From contig CAZUBF010000191.1 in assembly GCA_964618555.1 (NCBI GenBank), positions 1 through 5,725 of the forward strand: 5,725 nucleotides of DNA. Direction: 5' to 3'. The DNA comes from Calidifontimicrobium sp964618555. Lineage in GTDB: Bacteria; Pseudomonadota; Gammaproteobacteria; Burkholderiales; Burkholderiaceae_C. Made by a program: the position numbers and the translations under genes. Below are positions 1-5,725 of this stretch, one piece after another. How positions within the stretch are numbered: position 1 is the first letter of the stretch; the number at the start of each line of letters is the position of its first letter. The notes under the pieces are model-generated. The model was not told where the DNA came from and ran no database searches. It saw nothing but the letters and a program-made list of their open reading frames with translations.

Positions 1-1745
<1,745 letters not shown>

Positions 1746-1805
1746 GGATGCTCCGTGTCGAGAACACGCGCCTGGCCTCGGCGCGCACTCGTCGGCGACT
1801 GGCAA

Positions 1806-1824
1806 CTCAGGTGTTGCACCTGAG
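1806..1824 (-). repeat. Inverted repeat (8-bp hairpin) in the rplL-rpoB spacer
   Basis: CTCAGGTG and CACCTGAG form a perfect 8-bp stem around a CAA loop, about 60 nt before the rpoB start. It is the last clear hairpin before rpoB and could shape the rpoB leader. No function can be assigned from sequence. Confidence 0.55.
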
Positions 1825-1921
1825 GCTTGGTGACGGGCCACTACCCGTCGCTGGCGGACAACCGGGGCCTTGCACCCCAGTCCGACCAAACCCGTTCCCT
1901 GCAGTCGGATCAGGAAACACT

Positions 1922-1947
1922 TGCAAGCGCCGCACGCGGCACTTGCA
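1922..1947 (-). repeat. Inverted repeat (interrupted hairpin) in the rplL-rpoB spacer
   Basis: TGCAAG (1947-1942) pairs with CTTGCA (1927-1922), and inside it GCCG pairs with CGGC around a 4-nt loop, separated by a single T/G position. It is followed by AGTGTTTCC, the only short T-rich run after a hairpin in this spacer, so weak termination is possible. Confidence 0.5.
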
Positions 1948-1961
1948 GGAATCGCCTGGCT

Positions 1962-1989
1962 GGGTCGAGGCGCGCCAGCGCCTCGACCC
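1962..1989 (-). terminator. Strong hairpin just after rplL, no U tract (candidate attenuator or RNase III site)
   Basis: Arms GGGTCGAGGCGC (1989-1978) and GCGCCTCGACCC (1973-1962) form a perfect 12-bp stem closed by TGGC, starting 14 nt after the rplL stop. The following RNA begins AGCCAGGCG, so it is not a standard intrinsic terminator. Partial attenuation, mRNA 3'-end protection or RNase III cleavage are the likely roles. The structure is certain on paper; its function is inferred. Confidence 0.5.
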
Positions 1990-2003
1990 GCTGTCGTTGC
2001 GAG

Positions 2004-2381
2004 TTACTTCAGTTCCACCTTGGCGCCGGCGTCTTCCAGCTTCTTCTTGGCGGCCTCGGCATCGGCCTTGGCGATGCCTTCCTTGACGGGCTTCGGCGCG
2101 CCGTCGACCAAGTCCTTGGCTTCCTTCAAGCCCAGGCCGGTGAGTTCGCGCACCGCCTTGATCACCGACACCTTGTTGGCACCGGCCTCGAGCAGCATCA
2201 CCGTGAACTCGGTCTTCTCTTCGGCGGCCGGGGCGGCCGCGCCGCCGCCACCGGCGGCCGGGGCCGCCATCGCCGCGGCGGACACGCCGAACTTCTCCTC
2301 GATGGCCTTGACCAGGTCATTGAGTTCCATCACGGACATGCCGTCCAGGGCGGTCAGGAAAGCGTCTTTGTCGAATGCCAT
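2004..2381 (-). CDS. rplL: 50S ribosomal protein L7/L12
   Basis: L7/L12 is the multi-copy stalk protein of the large ribosomal subunit that recruits EF-Tu, EF-G and other translation GTPases. The product is 125 residues, close to the usual 120-128. The N-terminal dimerisation domain (about 1-36, MAFDKDAFLTALDGMSVMEL onward) binds L10. A flexible hinge of Ala, Gly and Pro spans about 37-53, and the C-terminal domain (about 54-125) contains EFTVMLLEAGANKVSVIKAV, RELTGLGLKEAKDLVDGAP and the ending KKKLEDAGAKVELK. ATG at 2381 follows GAGGAA at 2393-2388 with six bases between. An upstream in-frame extension to 2486 is rejected because it overlaps rplJ and lacks family similarity. The stop is TAA. 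It lies 52 nt after rplJ and before the hairpin-rich rpoB spacer. L10 binds two or three L12 dimers, so this gene must be translated more than rplJ. Confidence 0.98.
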   Translation of the reverse strand: MAFDKDAFLTALDGMSVMELNDLVKAIEEKFGVSAAAMAAPAAGGGGAAAPAAEEKTEFTVMLLEAGANKVSVIKAVRELTGLGLKEAKDLVDGAPKPVKEGIAKADAEAAKKKLEDAGAKVELK

Positions 2382-2433
2382 TTGGGGTTCCTCGATGCAG
2401 TAATGAACGTTGAATCGGATGGGCGCCGCGGCG

Positions 2434-2943
2434 TCAGGCCGCCGGCGCCTCGGCGCCGGCACCGCGCTTGTCGGCCAGCGCGGCAAGCACGCCGGCCATG
2501 CGCTGGATCGGCGACTTCAGCAGTCCCGCGACCTGCGCCAGCAGCACCTCGCGGCTGGGGATCGACGCCAGGGCCTTCACGCCCTCGACGTCGAGCGCCT
2601 TGCCCGCGTAGACGCCGGCCTTGATGACCAGTTTGTCGTTGGTCTTGGCGAAGTCCGCGATGACTTTCGCCGCCGCGACCGCGTCCTCGGAAAAGCCGTA
2701 GATCAGCGGGCCGACCATGCTCTCCTGGGCCACCTCGAACGGCGTGCCGGCGACGGCGCGACGCGCCAGGGTGTTCTTCAGCACGTGAAGGTAGACACCC
2801 TTGGCGCGCGCGTCGACGCGCAGCTTGTTGAGGTTTTCCACGGTGAGGCCACGGTATTCGGCCAGCGCCAGCGACTGCGACTTGGCGACCTGTGCCGCCA
2901 CGTCCGTCACCACGGCCGCCTTCTCGTTGCGATTGAGACTCAA
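2434..2943 (-). CDS. rplJ: 50S ribosomal protein L10, TTG start
   Basis: L10 anchors the L7/L12 dimers to the ribosomal stalk base and, as the L10-L12 complex, represses translation of its own mRNA in studied bacteria. The product is 169 residues (E. coli 165). MSLNRNEKAAVVTDVAAQ is the typical betaproteobacterial start. The family core AEYRGLTVENLNKLRVDARA then KGVYLHVLKNTLARRA spans about 28-64, GPLIYGFSEDAVAAAKV follows near 79-94, TNDKLVIKAG is at 101-110 and IPSREVLLAQVAGLLKSPI is near 128-146. The C-terminal helix that carries L12 ends in an Ala-rich tail. I chose TTG at 2943 because it gives the family N-terminus and has GAGGAG at 2956-2951 seven bases upstream. The alternative GTG at 2958 adds five unconserved residues and overlaps that ribosome binding site. 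It is preceded by the 279-nt leader and followed 52 nt later by rplL. Confidence 0.97.
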   Translation of the reverse strand: MSLNRNEKAAVVTDVAAQVAKSQSLALAEYRGLTVENLNKLRVDARAKGVYLHVLKNTLARRAVAGTPFEVAQESMVGPLIYGFSEDAVAAAKVIADFAKTNDKLVIKAGVYAGKALDVEGVKALASIPSREVLLAQVAGLLKSPIQRMAGVLAALADKRGAGAEAPAA

Positions 2944-2950
2944 AGGTCTG

Positions 2951-2956
2951 CTCCTC
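2951..2956 (-). promoter_or_regulatory. Ribosome binding site of rplJ, fixes the TTG start
   Basis: GAGGAG lies seven bases before TTG at 2943. The only other upstream in-frame start, GTG at 2958, would place this site inside its own coding sequence, so the site decides for TTG. A 7-bp hairpin (2986-2970) sits 13 nt upstream of it. Confidence 0.8.
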
Positions 2957-2969
2957 ACTTCATGCCTGG

Positions 2970-2986
2970 CCCCGCAAGCTGCGGGG
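2970..2986 (-). repeat. 7-bp hairpin immediately upstream of the rplJ ribosome binding site
   Basis: CCCCGCA and TGCGGGG form a perfect stem around a GCT loop. It is followed by CCAGGCATGAAG and not by a U tract, so it is not a terminator. It is close enough to the rplJ ribosome binding site to affect translation initiation, which is inference. Confidence 0.5.
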
Positions 2987-3024
2987 TTCGGCGCCGGACA
3001 TCAGCGACCTTCTGCATCGAACAC

Positions 3025-3038
3025 GGTCCTCTCGGACC
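3025..3038 (-). repeat. Hairpin with GAGA (GNRA) tetraloop in the rplJ leader
   Basis: GGTCC and GGACC form a 5-bp stem capped by GAGA, a GNRA-type tetraloop. It lies between the putative L10-binding region and the rplJ ribosome binding site, and is probably part of the folded leader. Confidence 0.5.
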
Positions 3039-3039
3039 T

Positions 3040-3142
3040 CGTCCATTACAGCGGGTGCGCCATCTGCGCTGGCGTCGGAGGCGGCCGGCGGCCGCCTCGT
3101 CGATTACGGGACCCGAGAGCCCCACCAGCGGTCTTCGATGAC
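3040..3142 (-). promoter_or_regulatory. Putative L10 leader (L10-L12 autoregulatory mRNA element)
   Basis: The rplJ leader carries a pattern I recognise from betaproteobacterial L10 leaders. It reads GAAGACCGCTGGTG (about 3137-3124), then a hairpin GGGGC/GTCCC with a 6-nt loop (3123-3108), then GTAATC (3107-3102). A perfect 9-bp stem, GAGGCGGCC paired with GGCCGCCTC around a GCC loop, follows at 3098-3078. Next come CAGCGCAGATGGCGCACC and CGCTG (3071-3049), where GCGC/GCGC or CAGCG/CGCTG can pair. In E. coli and other bacteria the L10-L12 complex binds such a structure and blocks rplJ translation. The boundaries are approximate and the assignment is from motif memory and position. Confidence 0.65.
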
Positions 3143-3222
3143 CCGCGGCAACCGGTGACGGCCGCCGCAGCCCACCAAACCCCGGGCGCCGCGCCAGACC
3201 CGCGCGACGCCCCCAATACGTC

Positions 3223-3936
3223 TCAGCCCTGCGACGCCGACGTCGCGGCGATGCTCGCGGCGTCGACACGCACGCCCACGCCCATCGTCGAACTGACCGC
3301 GACCTTGCGCAGGTACACGCCCTTGCTGCTCGCCGGCTTGGCCTTGGTCAGCGCGTCGAGCAGCGCGGCCAGATTGCCCACCAGCTTGTCGGCTTCGAAC
3401 GAACGGCGGCCGATCGTCGAGTGGATGATCCCGGCCTTGTCGACGCGGAACTGCACCTGGCCCGCCTTCGCGTTCTTCACCGCGGTGGCGACGTCCGGCG
3501 TCACCGTGCCGACCTTCGGGTTCGGCATCAGGCCGCGCGGACCGAGGATCTGGCCCAGCTGGCCGACCACGCGCATCGCGTCGGGCGAAGCAATGACCAC
3601 GTCGAAGTTGATGTTGCCTGCCTTGACCTCGGCGGCGAGGTCGTCCATGCCGACCAGGTCGGCGCCGGCGGCCTTCGCCTCCTCGGCCTTGGCGCCCTGT
3701 GCGAACACGGCGACGCGCTTGGTCTTGCCGGTGCCGTTGGGCAGCACGACGGCGCCGCGCACGACCTGGTCCGACTTCTTCGCGTCGACGCCGAGCTGCA
3801 CCGCGACGTCGATCGACTCGTCGAACTTCGCGGTGGCGCACTCCTTGACCAGCGCCAGCGCGTCGCCGATCGGGTACAGCTTCGTGCTGTCGATCTTGCC
3901 CTGCAGGGCCTTGGCTTTCTTCGTCAGCTTGGCCAT
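3223..3936 (-). CDS. rplA: 50S ribosomal protein L1
   Basis: L1 binds 23S rRNA to form the mobile L1 stalk that handles deacylated tRNA leaving the E site, and it represses the L11-L1 mRNA in studied bacteria. The product is 237 residues (E. coli 234). Domain I includes MAKLTKKAKALQ at the start, SIDVAVQLGVDAKKSDQVVR (41-60) and GAVVLPNGTGKTKRVAVFAQ (61-80). Domain II follows with GADLVGMDDLAAEV (91-104). The L1 signature GQLGQILGPRGLMPNPKVGT is at 125-144. The chain returns to domain I with FRVDKAGIIHSTIGR and ends with GVYLRKVAVSSTMGVGVRVD (206-225). ATG at 3936 is preceded by AAGGAG at 3949-3944, which lies within the last codons of rplK. Only two bases separate the genes, so translational coupling is likely. 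The C-terminal tail AATSASQG is variable and ends in TGA. Confidence 0.98.
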   Translation of the reverse strand: MAKLTKKAKALQGKIDSTKLYPIGDALALVKECATAKFDESIDVAVQLGVDAKKSDQVVRGAVVLPNGTGKTKRVAVFAQGAKAEEAKAAGADLVGMDDLAAEVKAGNINFDVVIASPDAMRVVGQLGQILGPRGLMPNPKVGTVTPDVATAVKNAKAGQVQFRVDKAGIIHSTIGRRSFEADKLVGNLAALLDALTKAKPASSKGVYLRKVAVSSTMGVGVRVDAASIAATSASQG

Positions 3937-3938
3937 GG

Positions 3939-4370
3939 TCAGACTCCTTCGACCGTCACGCCCATCGAGCGGGCAGAACCGGCAATCGTCTTCACCGCGC
4001 CTTCCAGGTCGGCGGCGTTGAGGTCCTTCATCTTGGTCTTGGCGATCTCCTCGATCTGCTCGCGAGTGAGCTTGCCGACCTTCTCGAGGTGCGGGCGCCC
4101 CGACCCCTTGTCGAGCTTCAGCGCCTTCTTGATCAGCACCGTGGCCGGTGGCGTCTTGAGGATGAAGGTGAACGACTTGTCGGCGAACGCCGTGATCACC
4201 ACCGGCAGCATCAGGCCGGGTTCCATGCCCTGGGTCTGCGCGTTGAACGCCTTGCAGAACTCCATGATGTTCAGCCCGCGCTGGCCGAGCGCGGGGCCGA
4301 TCGGCGGCGACGGGTTCGCCTTGCCCGCCGGCACCTGCAGCTTGATGAAGCCGACGATCTTCTTGGCCAT
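3939..4370 (-). CDS. rplK: 50S ribosomal protein L11
   Basis: L11 binds the GTPase-associated region of 23S rRNA at the stalk base; it is needed for stringent-factor sensing of uncharged tRNA and forms part of the thiostrepton site. The product is 143 residues (usual 141-143). The N-terminal domain reads MAKKIVGFIKLQVPAGKANP then SPPIGPALGQRGLNIMEFCK, with the conserved Pro22-Pro23 involved in thiostrepton sensitivity. The linker contains FTFILKTPPA (68-77). The C-terminal RNA-binding domain holds KTKMKDLNAADLEGAVKTIA and the family signature KTIAGSARSMGVTVEG (about 127-142). ATG at 4370 has AAGGAG at 4381-4376 five bases upstream. It follows nusG after 165 nt and its TGA lies two bases before the rplA start. 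In E. coli this pair is one operon controlled by L1; the same is expected here. Confidence 0.98.
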   Translation of the reverse strand: MAKKIVGFIKLQVPAGKANPSPPIGPALGQRGLNIMEFCKAFNAQTQGMEPGLMLPVVITAFADKSFTFILKTPPATVLIKKALKLDKGSGRPHLEKVGKLTREQIEEIAKTKMKDLNAADLEGAVKTIAGSARSMGVTVEGV

Positions 4371-4449
4371 GATGGCTCCTTACCGAGTTCGAACGCCGCC
4401 GGGCCTCGCGCCGCGGACGGCTCCTCGTCCTTCGACCCTGAGAACTGCC

Positions 4450-4476
4450 GGTGCGCCGGGGTCGTGGCGGCGCACC
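4450..4476 (-). repeat. 8-bp inverted repeat in the rplK leader
   Basis: GGTGCGCC (4476-4469) pairs perfectly with GGCGCACC (4457-4450) around an 11-nt loop. No U tract follows, so it is more likely a leader structure than a terminator. No ligand can be named from sequence. Confidence 0.5.
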
Positions 4477-4504
4477 CTTTGAATCCCTGCGCTACGGCTC
4501 GGCG

Positions 4505-4520
4505 GCTTCGCGCGCGAAGC
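4505..4520 (-). terminator. 16-bp perfect palindrome after nusG, no U tract
   Basis: GCTTCGCG followed by CGCGAAGC is a perfect palindrome 15 nt after the nusG stop. As RNA it can fold as a 6-bp stem with a CGCG loop. It lacks a U tract, so termination is doubtful. A transcript-stabilising 3' structure or chance in GC-rich DNA are alternatives. Confidence 0.35.
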
Positions 4521-4535
4521 GGCGCCAAGCCCCCG

Positions 4536-5114
4536 TCACACCTTCTCGACCTGCGAGAAATCCAGCTCGACCGGCGTCGCACGGCCGAAGATCGTGACGC
4601 TGACGCGCACCTTCGACTTGTCGTAGTTGACTTCCTCGACCGCGCCGTTGAAGTCGGTGAACGGGCCCTCCTTCACGCGCACCAGCTCGCCGACCTGCCA
4701 CTCGACCTTCGGCCGCGGCTTCTCGACGCCTTCCTGCATCTGGTTGACGATCTTCATCACCTCGGCCTCCGAGATCGGCGCCGGGCGATTCTTCGCGCCG
4801 CCGACGAAGCCGGTGACCTTGCTCGTGTGCTTGACCAGGTGCCAGGTGTCGTCGTCCATCACCATCTCGACGAGCACGTAGCCGGGGAAGAAGCGACGCT
4901 CGGTGACGGCCTTCTTGCCGTTCTTCAGCTCGACGACCTCCTCGGTCGGCACCAGGATGCGGCCGAACTTGGCGTTCATGCCGGCGCGGTCGATGCGCTC
5001 GCGCAGGTTGCGCTCGACGGCCTTCTCCATGCCGGAGTAGGCGTGCACCACGTACCAGCGCATCGGCAGCGTGTTCGCCGCGGCGGCGTCCTGGTTGACG
5101 GCCTGCTCATTCAT
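4536..5114 (-). CDS. nusG: Transcription termination/antitermination factor NusG
   Basis: NusG binds RNA polymerase through its N-terminal domain, suppresses pausing, and through its KOW domain contacts Rho or ribosomal protein S10. The product is 192 residues from ATG at 5114. A variable Ala-rich lead (1-18) is followed by the NGN domain, with RWYVVHAYSGMEKAVERNL (19-37), RRFFPGYVLVEMVMDDDTWH, HTSKVTGFVGG and the PRPKVEW linker. The KOW domain (141-192) holds VGELVRVKEGPFTDFNGAVE and IFGRATPVELDFSQVEKV, nearly the same as E. coli, including the Phe of IFGRATP that contacts S10. A GTG at 5123 could extend it by three residues, but GAGG at 5127-5124 would then touch the start codon, so ATG is preferred (nine bases away). 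It starts 13 nt after the secE stop, so the two are surely co-transcribed and possibly coupled. Confidence 0.97.
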   Translation of the reverse strand: MNEQAVNQDAAAANTLPMRWYVVHAYSGMEKAVERNLRERIDRAGMNAKFGRILVPTEEVVELKNGKKAVTERRFFPGYVLVEMVMDDDTWHLVKHTSKVTGFVGGAKNRPAPISEAEVMKIVNQMQEGVEKPRPKVEWQVGELVRVKEGPFTDFNGAVEEVNYDKSKVRVSVTIFGRATPVELDFSQVEKV

Positions 5115-5119
5115 CGTCT

Positions 5120-5127
5120 TCACCCTC
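5120..5127 (-). promoter_or_regulatory. Ribosome binding site of nusG, favours ATG over upstream GTG
   Basis: GAGGGTGA lies directly after the secE stop and before ATG at 5114. The GTG inside it (5123) is an in-frame alternative start but would have no spacing from GAGG. The site therefore supports the ATG, at a somewhat long distance. Confidence 0.6.
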
Positions 5128-5511
5128 TCAACGCCAGCCCAGCACCAGGTCGTACAGCACCCACTCGAGCGTCTTGTCGGTCAGCCAGAGGAACAGCGCC
5201 ATCACGAACACGAACGCGAACACGTAGCCGGTCATCTGCATCGCCTCCTTGCGCGTCGGCCAGACGACCTTCTTCGCCTCCTTCACCGCGTCGCGGCCGA
5301 AGGCGATCAGCTGCTTGCCGCTTTCGGAGGTCAGGAACACCCCGACCGCGGCGGCCAGCAGCGCCAGCAGCGAGACCACGCGCAGCCACAGGTCGGATTG
5401 CGCGAGCAGGTAGAACGCCGCCACCGCGCCCACCACCAGCAGCACGGCCAGCGCCAGCTTGGCCTTGTCCGCCGGGCTGGAGACAGTTTCGACTTGGGTG
5501 TTGGTGGACAT
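5128..5511 (-). CDS. secE: Protein translocase subunit SecE
   Basis: SecE clamps SecY in the inner-membrane SecYEG channel that exports unfolded proteins. The product is 127 residues, the same as the three-span E. coli form and longer than the one-span SecE of many Gram-positives. Hydrophobic segments are at about 19-37 (LALAVLLVVGAVAAFYLLA), 43-60 (LRVVSLLALLAAAVGVFL) and 95-118 (starting GYVFAFVFVMALFLWLTDKT). The amphipathic cytoplasmic helix and the conserved motif REAxKVxWPT-type EAKKVVWPTRKEA sit at 78-90, just before the last span. ATG at 5511 is supported by the family-like start MSTNTQVETVSSPADKAKL, although the ribosome binding site is weak (GAAG, about seven bases upstream). It lies 161 nt after tRNA-Trp and 13 nt before nusG. 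Confidence 0.97.
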   Translation of the reverse strand: MSTNTQVETVSSPADKAKLALAVLLVVGAVAAFYLLAQSDLWLRVVSLLALLAAAVGVFLTSESGKQLIAFGRDAVKEAKKVVWPTRKEAMQMTGYVFAFVFVMALFLWLTDKTLEWVLYDLVLGWR

Positions 5512-5572
5512 CGATTCGCTTCAAAGATCCGTGCGGTGCGCCTCAGACAATGCGCCCCGCCATCAGCGGCAA

Positions 5573-5604
5573 GGCCCGCCGGGCGATCGACTCGCCCGCG
5601 GGCC
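5573..5604 (-). terminator. Long GC-rich hairpin upstream of secE, no U tract
   Basis: Arms 5604-5592 and 5586-5573 pair over 13 bp with a single bulged base (5579) and a GTCGA loop. The RNA after it reads TTGCCGCTGATGG, with no U tract. It could be a partial terminator, an RNase III site or a 5' stabilising structure of the secE-nusG mRNA. Confidence 0.45.
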
Positions 5605-5620
5605 GGTCTGGCCGCCACGA

Positions 5621-5636
5621 CCGGCAGACGTGCCGG
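5621..5636 (-). repeat. Hairpin in the middle of the tRNA-Trp to secE spacer
   Basis: CCGGCA and TGCCGG form a perfect 6-bp stem around CGTC. No U tract follows and no role can be assigned. Confidence 0.4.
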
Positions 5637-5654
5637 GTGGCTTCTATCGAACCC

Positions 5655-5669
5655 CGCGGCGGCGCCGCG
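5655..5669 (-). repeat. Hairpin immediately downstream of tRNA-Trp
   Basis: CGCGGC and GCCGCG form a 6-bp stem around a GCC loop, starting three bases after the encoded CCA end. No U tract follows. It may influence 3' processing of the tRNA precursor. Confidence 0.4.
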
Positions 5670-5672
5670 AAG

Positions 5673-5725
5673 TGGCAGGGGCAGAGGGAATCGAACCCCC
5701 AACCTTCGGTTTTGGAGACCGACGC
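5673..5725 (-). tRNA. trnW: tRNA-Trp (CCA anticodon), 5' end outside window
   Basis: Reading the minus strand from the window edge, the anticodon stem TCGGT/ACCGA (5722-5718 with 5710-5706) encloses the 7-base loop CTCCAAA with anticodon CCA at 5715-5713, which decodes UGG as tryptophan. A 5-base variable loop (5705-5701) follows, then the T arm GGGGG-TTCGATT-CCCTC (5700-5684, one G-T pair), the 3' acceptor strand TGCCCCT (5683-5677), discriminator G (5676) and an encoded CCA (5675-5673). The D arm and 5' acceptor strand, expected to read about AGGGGCA, lie beyond the window. G as discriminator and CCA as anticodon are the known identity elements for tryptophanyl-tRNA synthetase. The tRNA is in the same direction as secE and is probably co-transcribed with it. 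Confidence 0.96.

Larger units (their letters stand above)
1746..2003 (-). promoter_or_regulatory. rplL-rpoB spacer with several hairpins (attenuator or RNA-processing region)
   Basis: This 258-nt spacer between the rplL stop and the rpoB start holds no convincing gene. In transcription order it contains a perfect 12-bp stem with a 4-nt loop (1989-1962), a 6+4-bp stem with one mismatch (1947-1922), a 6-bp stem with a 6-nt loop (1849-1832) and a perfect 8-bp stem with a 3-nt loop (1824-1806). None is followed by a real U tract; the best is GTGTTTCC after the second. In E. coli the corresponding spacer holds a partial terminator and an RNase III site that reduce rpoB relative to rplL. The same role is inferred here from position and structure only. 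I saw no clear sigma-70 promoter. Confidence 0.6.
4371..4535 (-). promoter_or_regulatory. nusG-rplK spacer / rplK leader, hairpin-rich
   Basis: This 165-nt spacer has no supportable gene. It holds a palindrome 15 nt after the nusG stop (4520-4505), an 8-bp stem with an 11-nt loop (4476-4450) and a 5-bp stem with a 6-nt loop (4430-4415). In E. coli L1 binds a site near the rplK start, but I cannot match that element here with confidence. I saw no convincing -35/-10 pair, though a promoter for the ribosomal genes would be expected in this spacer or further upstream. Confidence 0.45.
5512..5672 (-). promoter_or_regulatory. tRNA-Trp to secE spacer with three hairpins
   Basis: This 161-nt spacer has no gene. 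In transcription order it holds a 6-bp stem with a 3-nt loop starting three bases after the tRNA CCA (5669-5655), a 6-bp stem with a CGTC loop (5636-5621), and a 13-bp stem with one bulged base (5604-5573). None has a U tract. Processing of the tRNA from a longer transcript with a partial block to read-through is plausible but inferred. I saw no strong sigma-70 promoter for secE; the weak TTGCCG near 5572 lacks a good -10 partner. Confidence 0.5.

Noticed and set aside
1827..2624. 265-residue plus-strand open frame over rplL and its flanks
   Set aside because: It is antisense to rplL and part of rplJ, ending in an Arg/Pro-rich tail typical of GC-rich shadows.
2955..3269. 104-residue minus-strand open frame in the rplA-rplJ leader
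   Set aside because: Arg-rich sequence overlapping the end of rplA and the structured leader, with no recognisable domain; a leader-peptide role is not supported.
2801..4021. 406-residue plus-strand open frame across rplJ, the leader and rplA
   Set aside because: It is low-complexity Ser/Ala/Arg/Thr sequence antisense to two certain genes; there is no plausible start context or domain.
3421..4482. 353-residue plus-strand open frame across rplA and rplK
   Set aside because: It is an antisense shadow of two ribosomal protein genes, with its character changing at the gene boundary.
4271..4582. 103-residue minus-strand open frame over the nusG-rplK spacer
   Set aside because: It overlaps the 3' end of nusG and the 5' end of rplK in another frame and is Arg/Ser-rich without motifs.

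Overview
This window is the ribosomal-protein/RNA-polymerase locus of a high-G+C betaproteobacterium. Everything real is on the minus strand, so the genes read from the right end to the left. The order is tRNA-Trp, secE, nusG, rplK, rplA, rplJ, rplL and the first ~586 codons of rpoB. This is the conserved bacterial order. A tRNA-Trp directly upstream of secE is an arrangement I associate with Burkholderiales. The RpoB N-terminus (MAQANPMSYSYTERKRIRKS), the RpoB stretch MDQTNPLSE, the L10 start MSLNRNEK and the SecE motif KKVVWPTRKE all look burkholderialean. A Rubrivivax/Leptothrix/Methylibium-like relative is plausible, but the genus is inferred from memory and not tested.

Layout, in transcription order. 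5725-5673 is the 3' two-thirds of tRNA-Trp (anticodon CCA, encoded CCA tail), cut by the window edge; a tuf gene would be expected further upstream. 5672-5512 is a 161-nt spacer with three GC-rich hairpins. 5511-5128 is secE, and 5114-4536 is nusG, 13 nt after secE. 4535-4371 is a 165-nt spacer/leader. 4370-3939 is rplK, and 3936-3223 is rplA, only 2 nt after the rplK stop. 3222-2944 is a 279-nt leader with the features of the autoregulatory L10 leader RNA. 2943-2434 is rplJ, which starts with TTG. 2433-2382 is a short spacer, 2381-2004 is rplL, and 2003-1746 is a 258-nt hairpin-rich spacer. 1745-1 is rpoB, open at the left edge and interrupted by ten Ns at 1434-1443. No gene-free stretch exceeds 300 bases.

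How they work together. SecE is a subunit of the SecYEG translocon. NusG couples RNA polymerase to Rho or to the leading ribosome. L11 and L1 build the L11 and L1 stalks of the 50S subunit, and L10 with L7/L12 builds the stalk that recruits translation GTPases. RpoB is the beta subunit of RNA polymerase. In well-studied bacteria L1 and L10-L12 repress translation of their own mRNAs, and the rplL-rpoB spacer lowers polymerase expression relative to stalk proteins. The spacers here contain strong hairpins without U tracts, consistent with processing or attenuation and not with full termination.

I found no new biological system. The points most worth checking are the N gap, whose length of ten cannot be right because the flanking rpoB reading frames disagree; the TTG start of rplJ; the L10 leader; and the structured spacers. 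Long plus-strand open frames are antisense shadows of the GC-rich genes.
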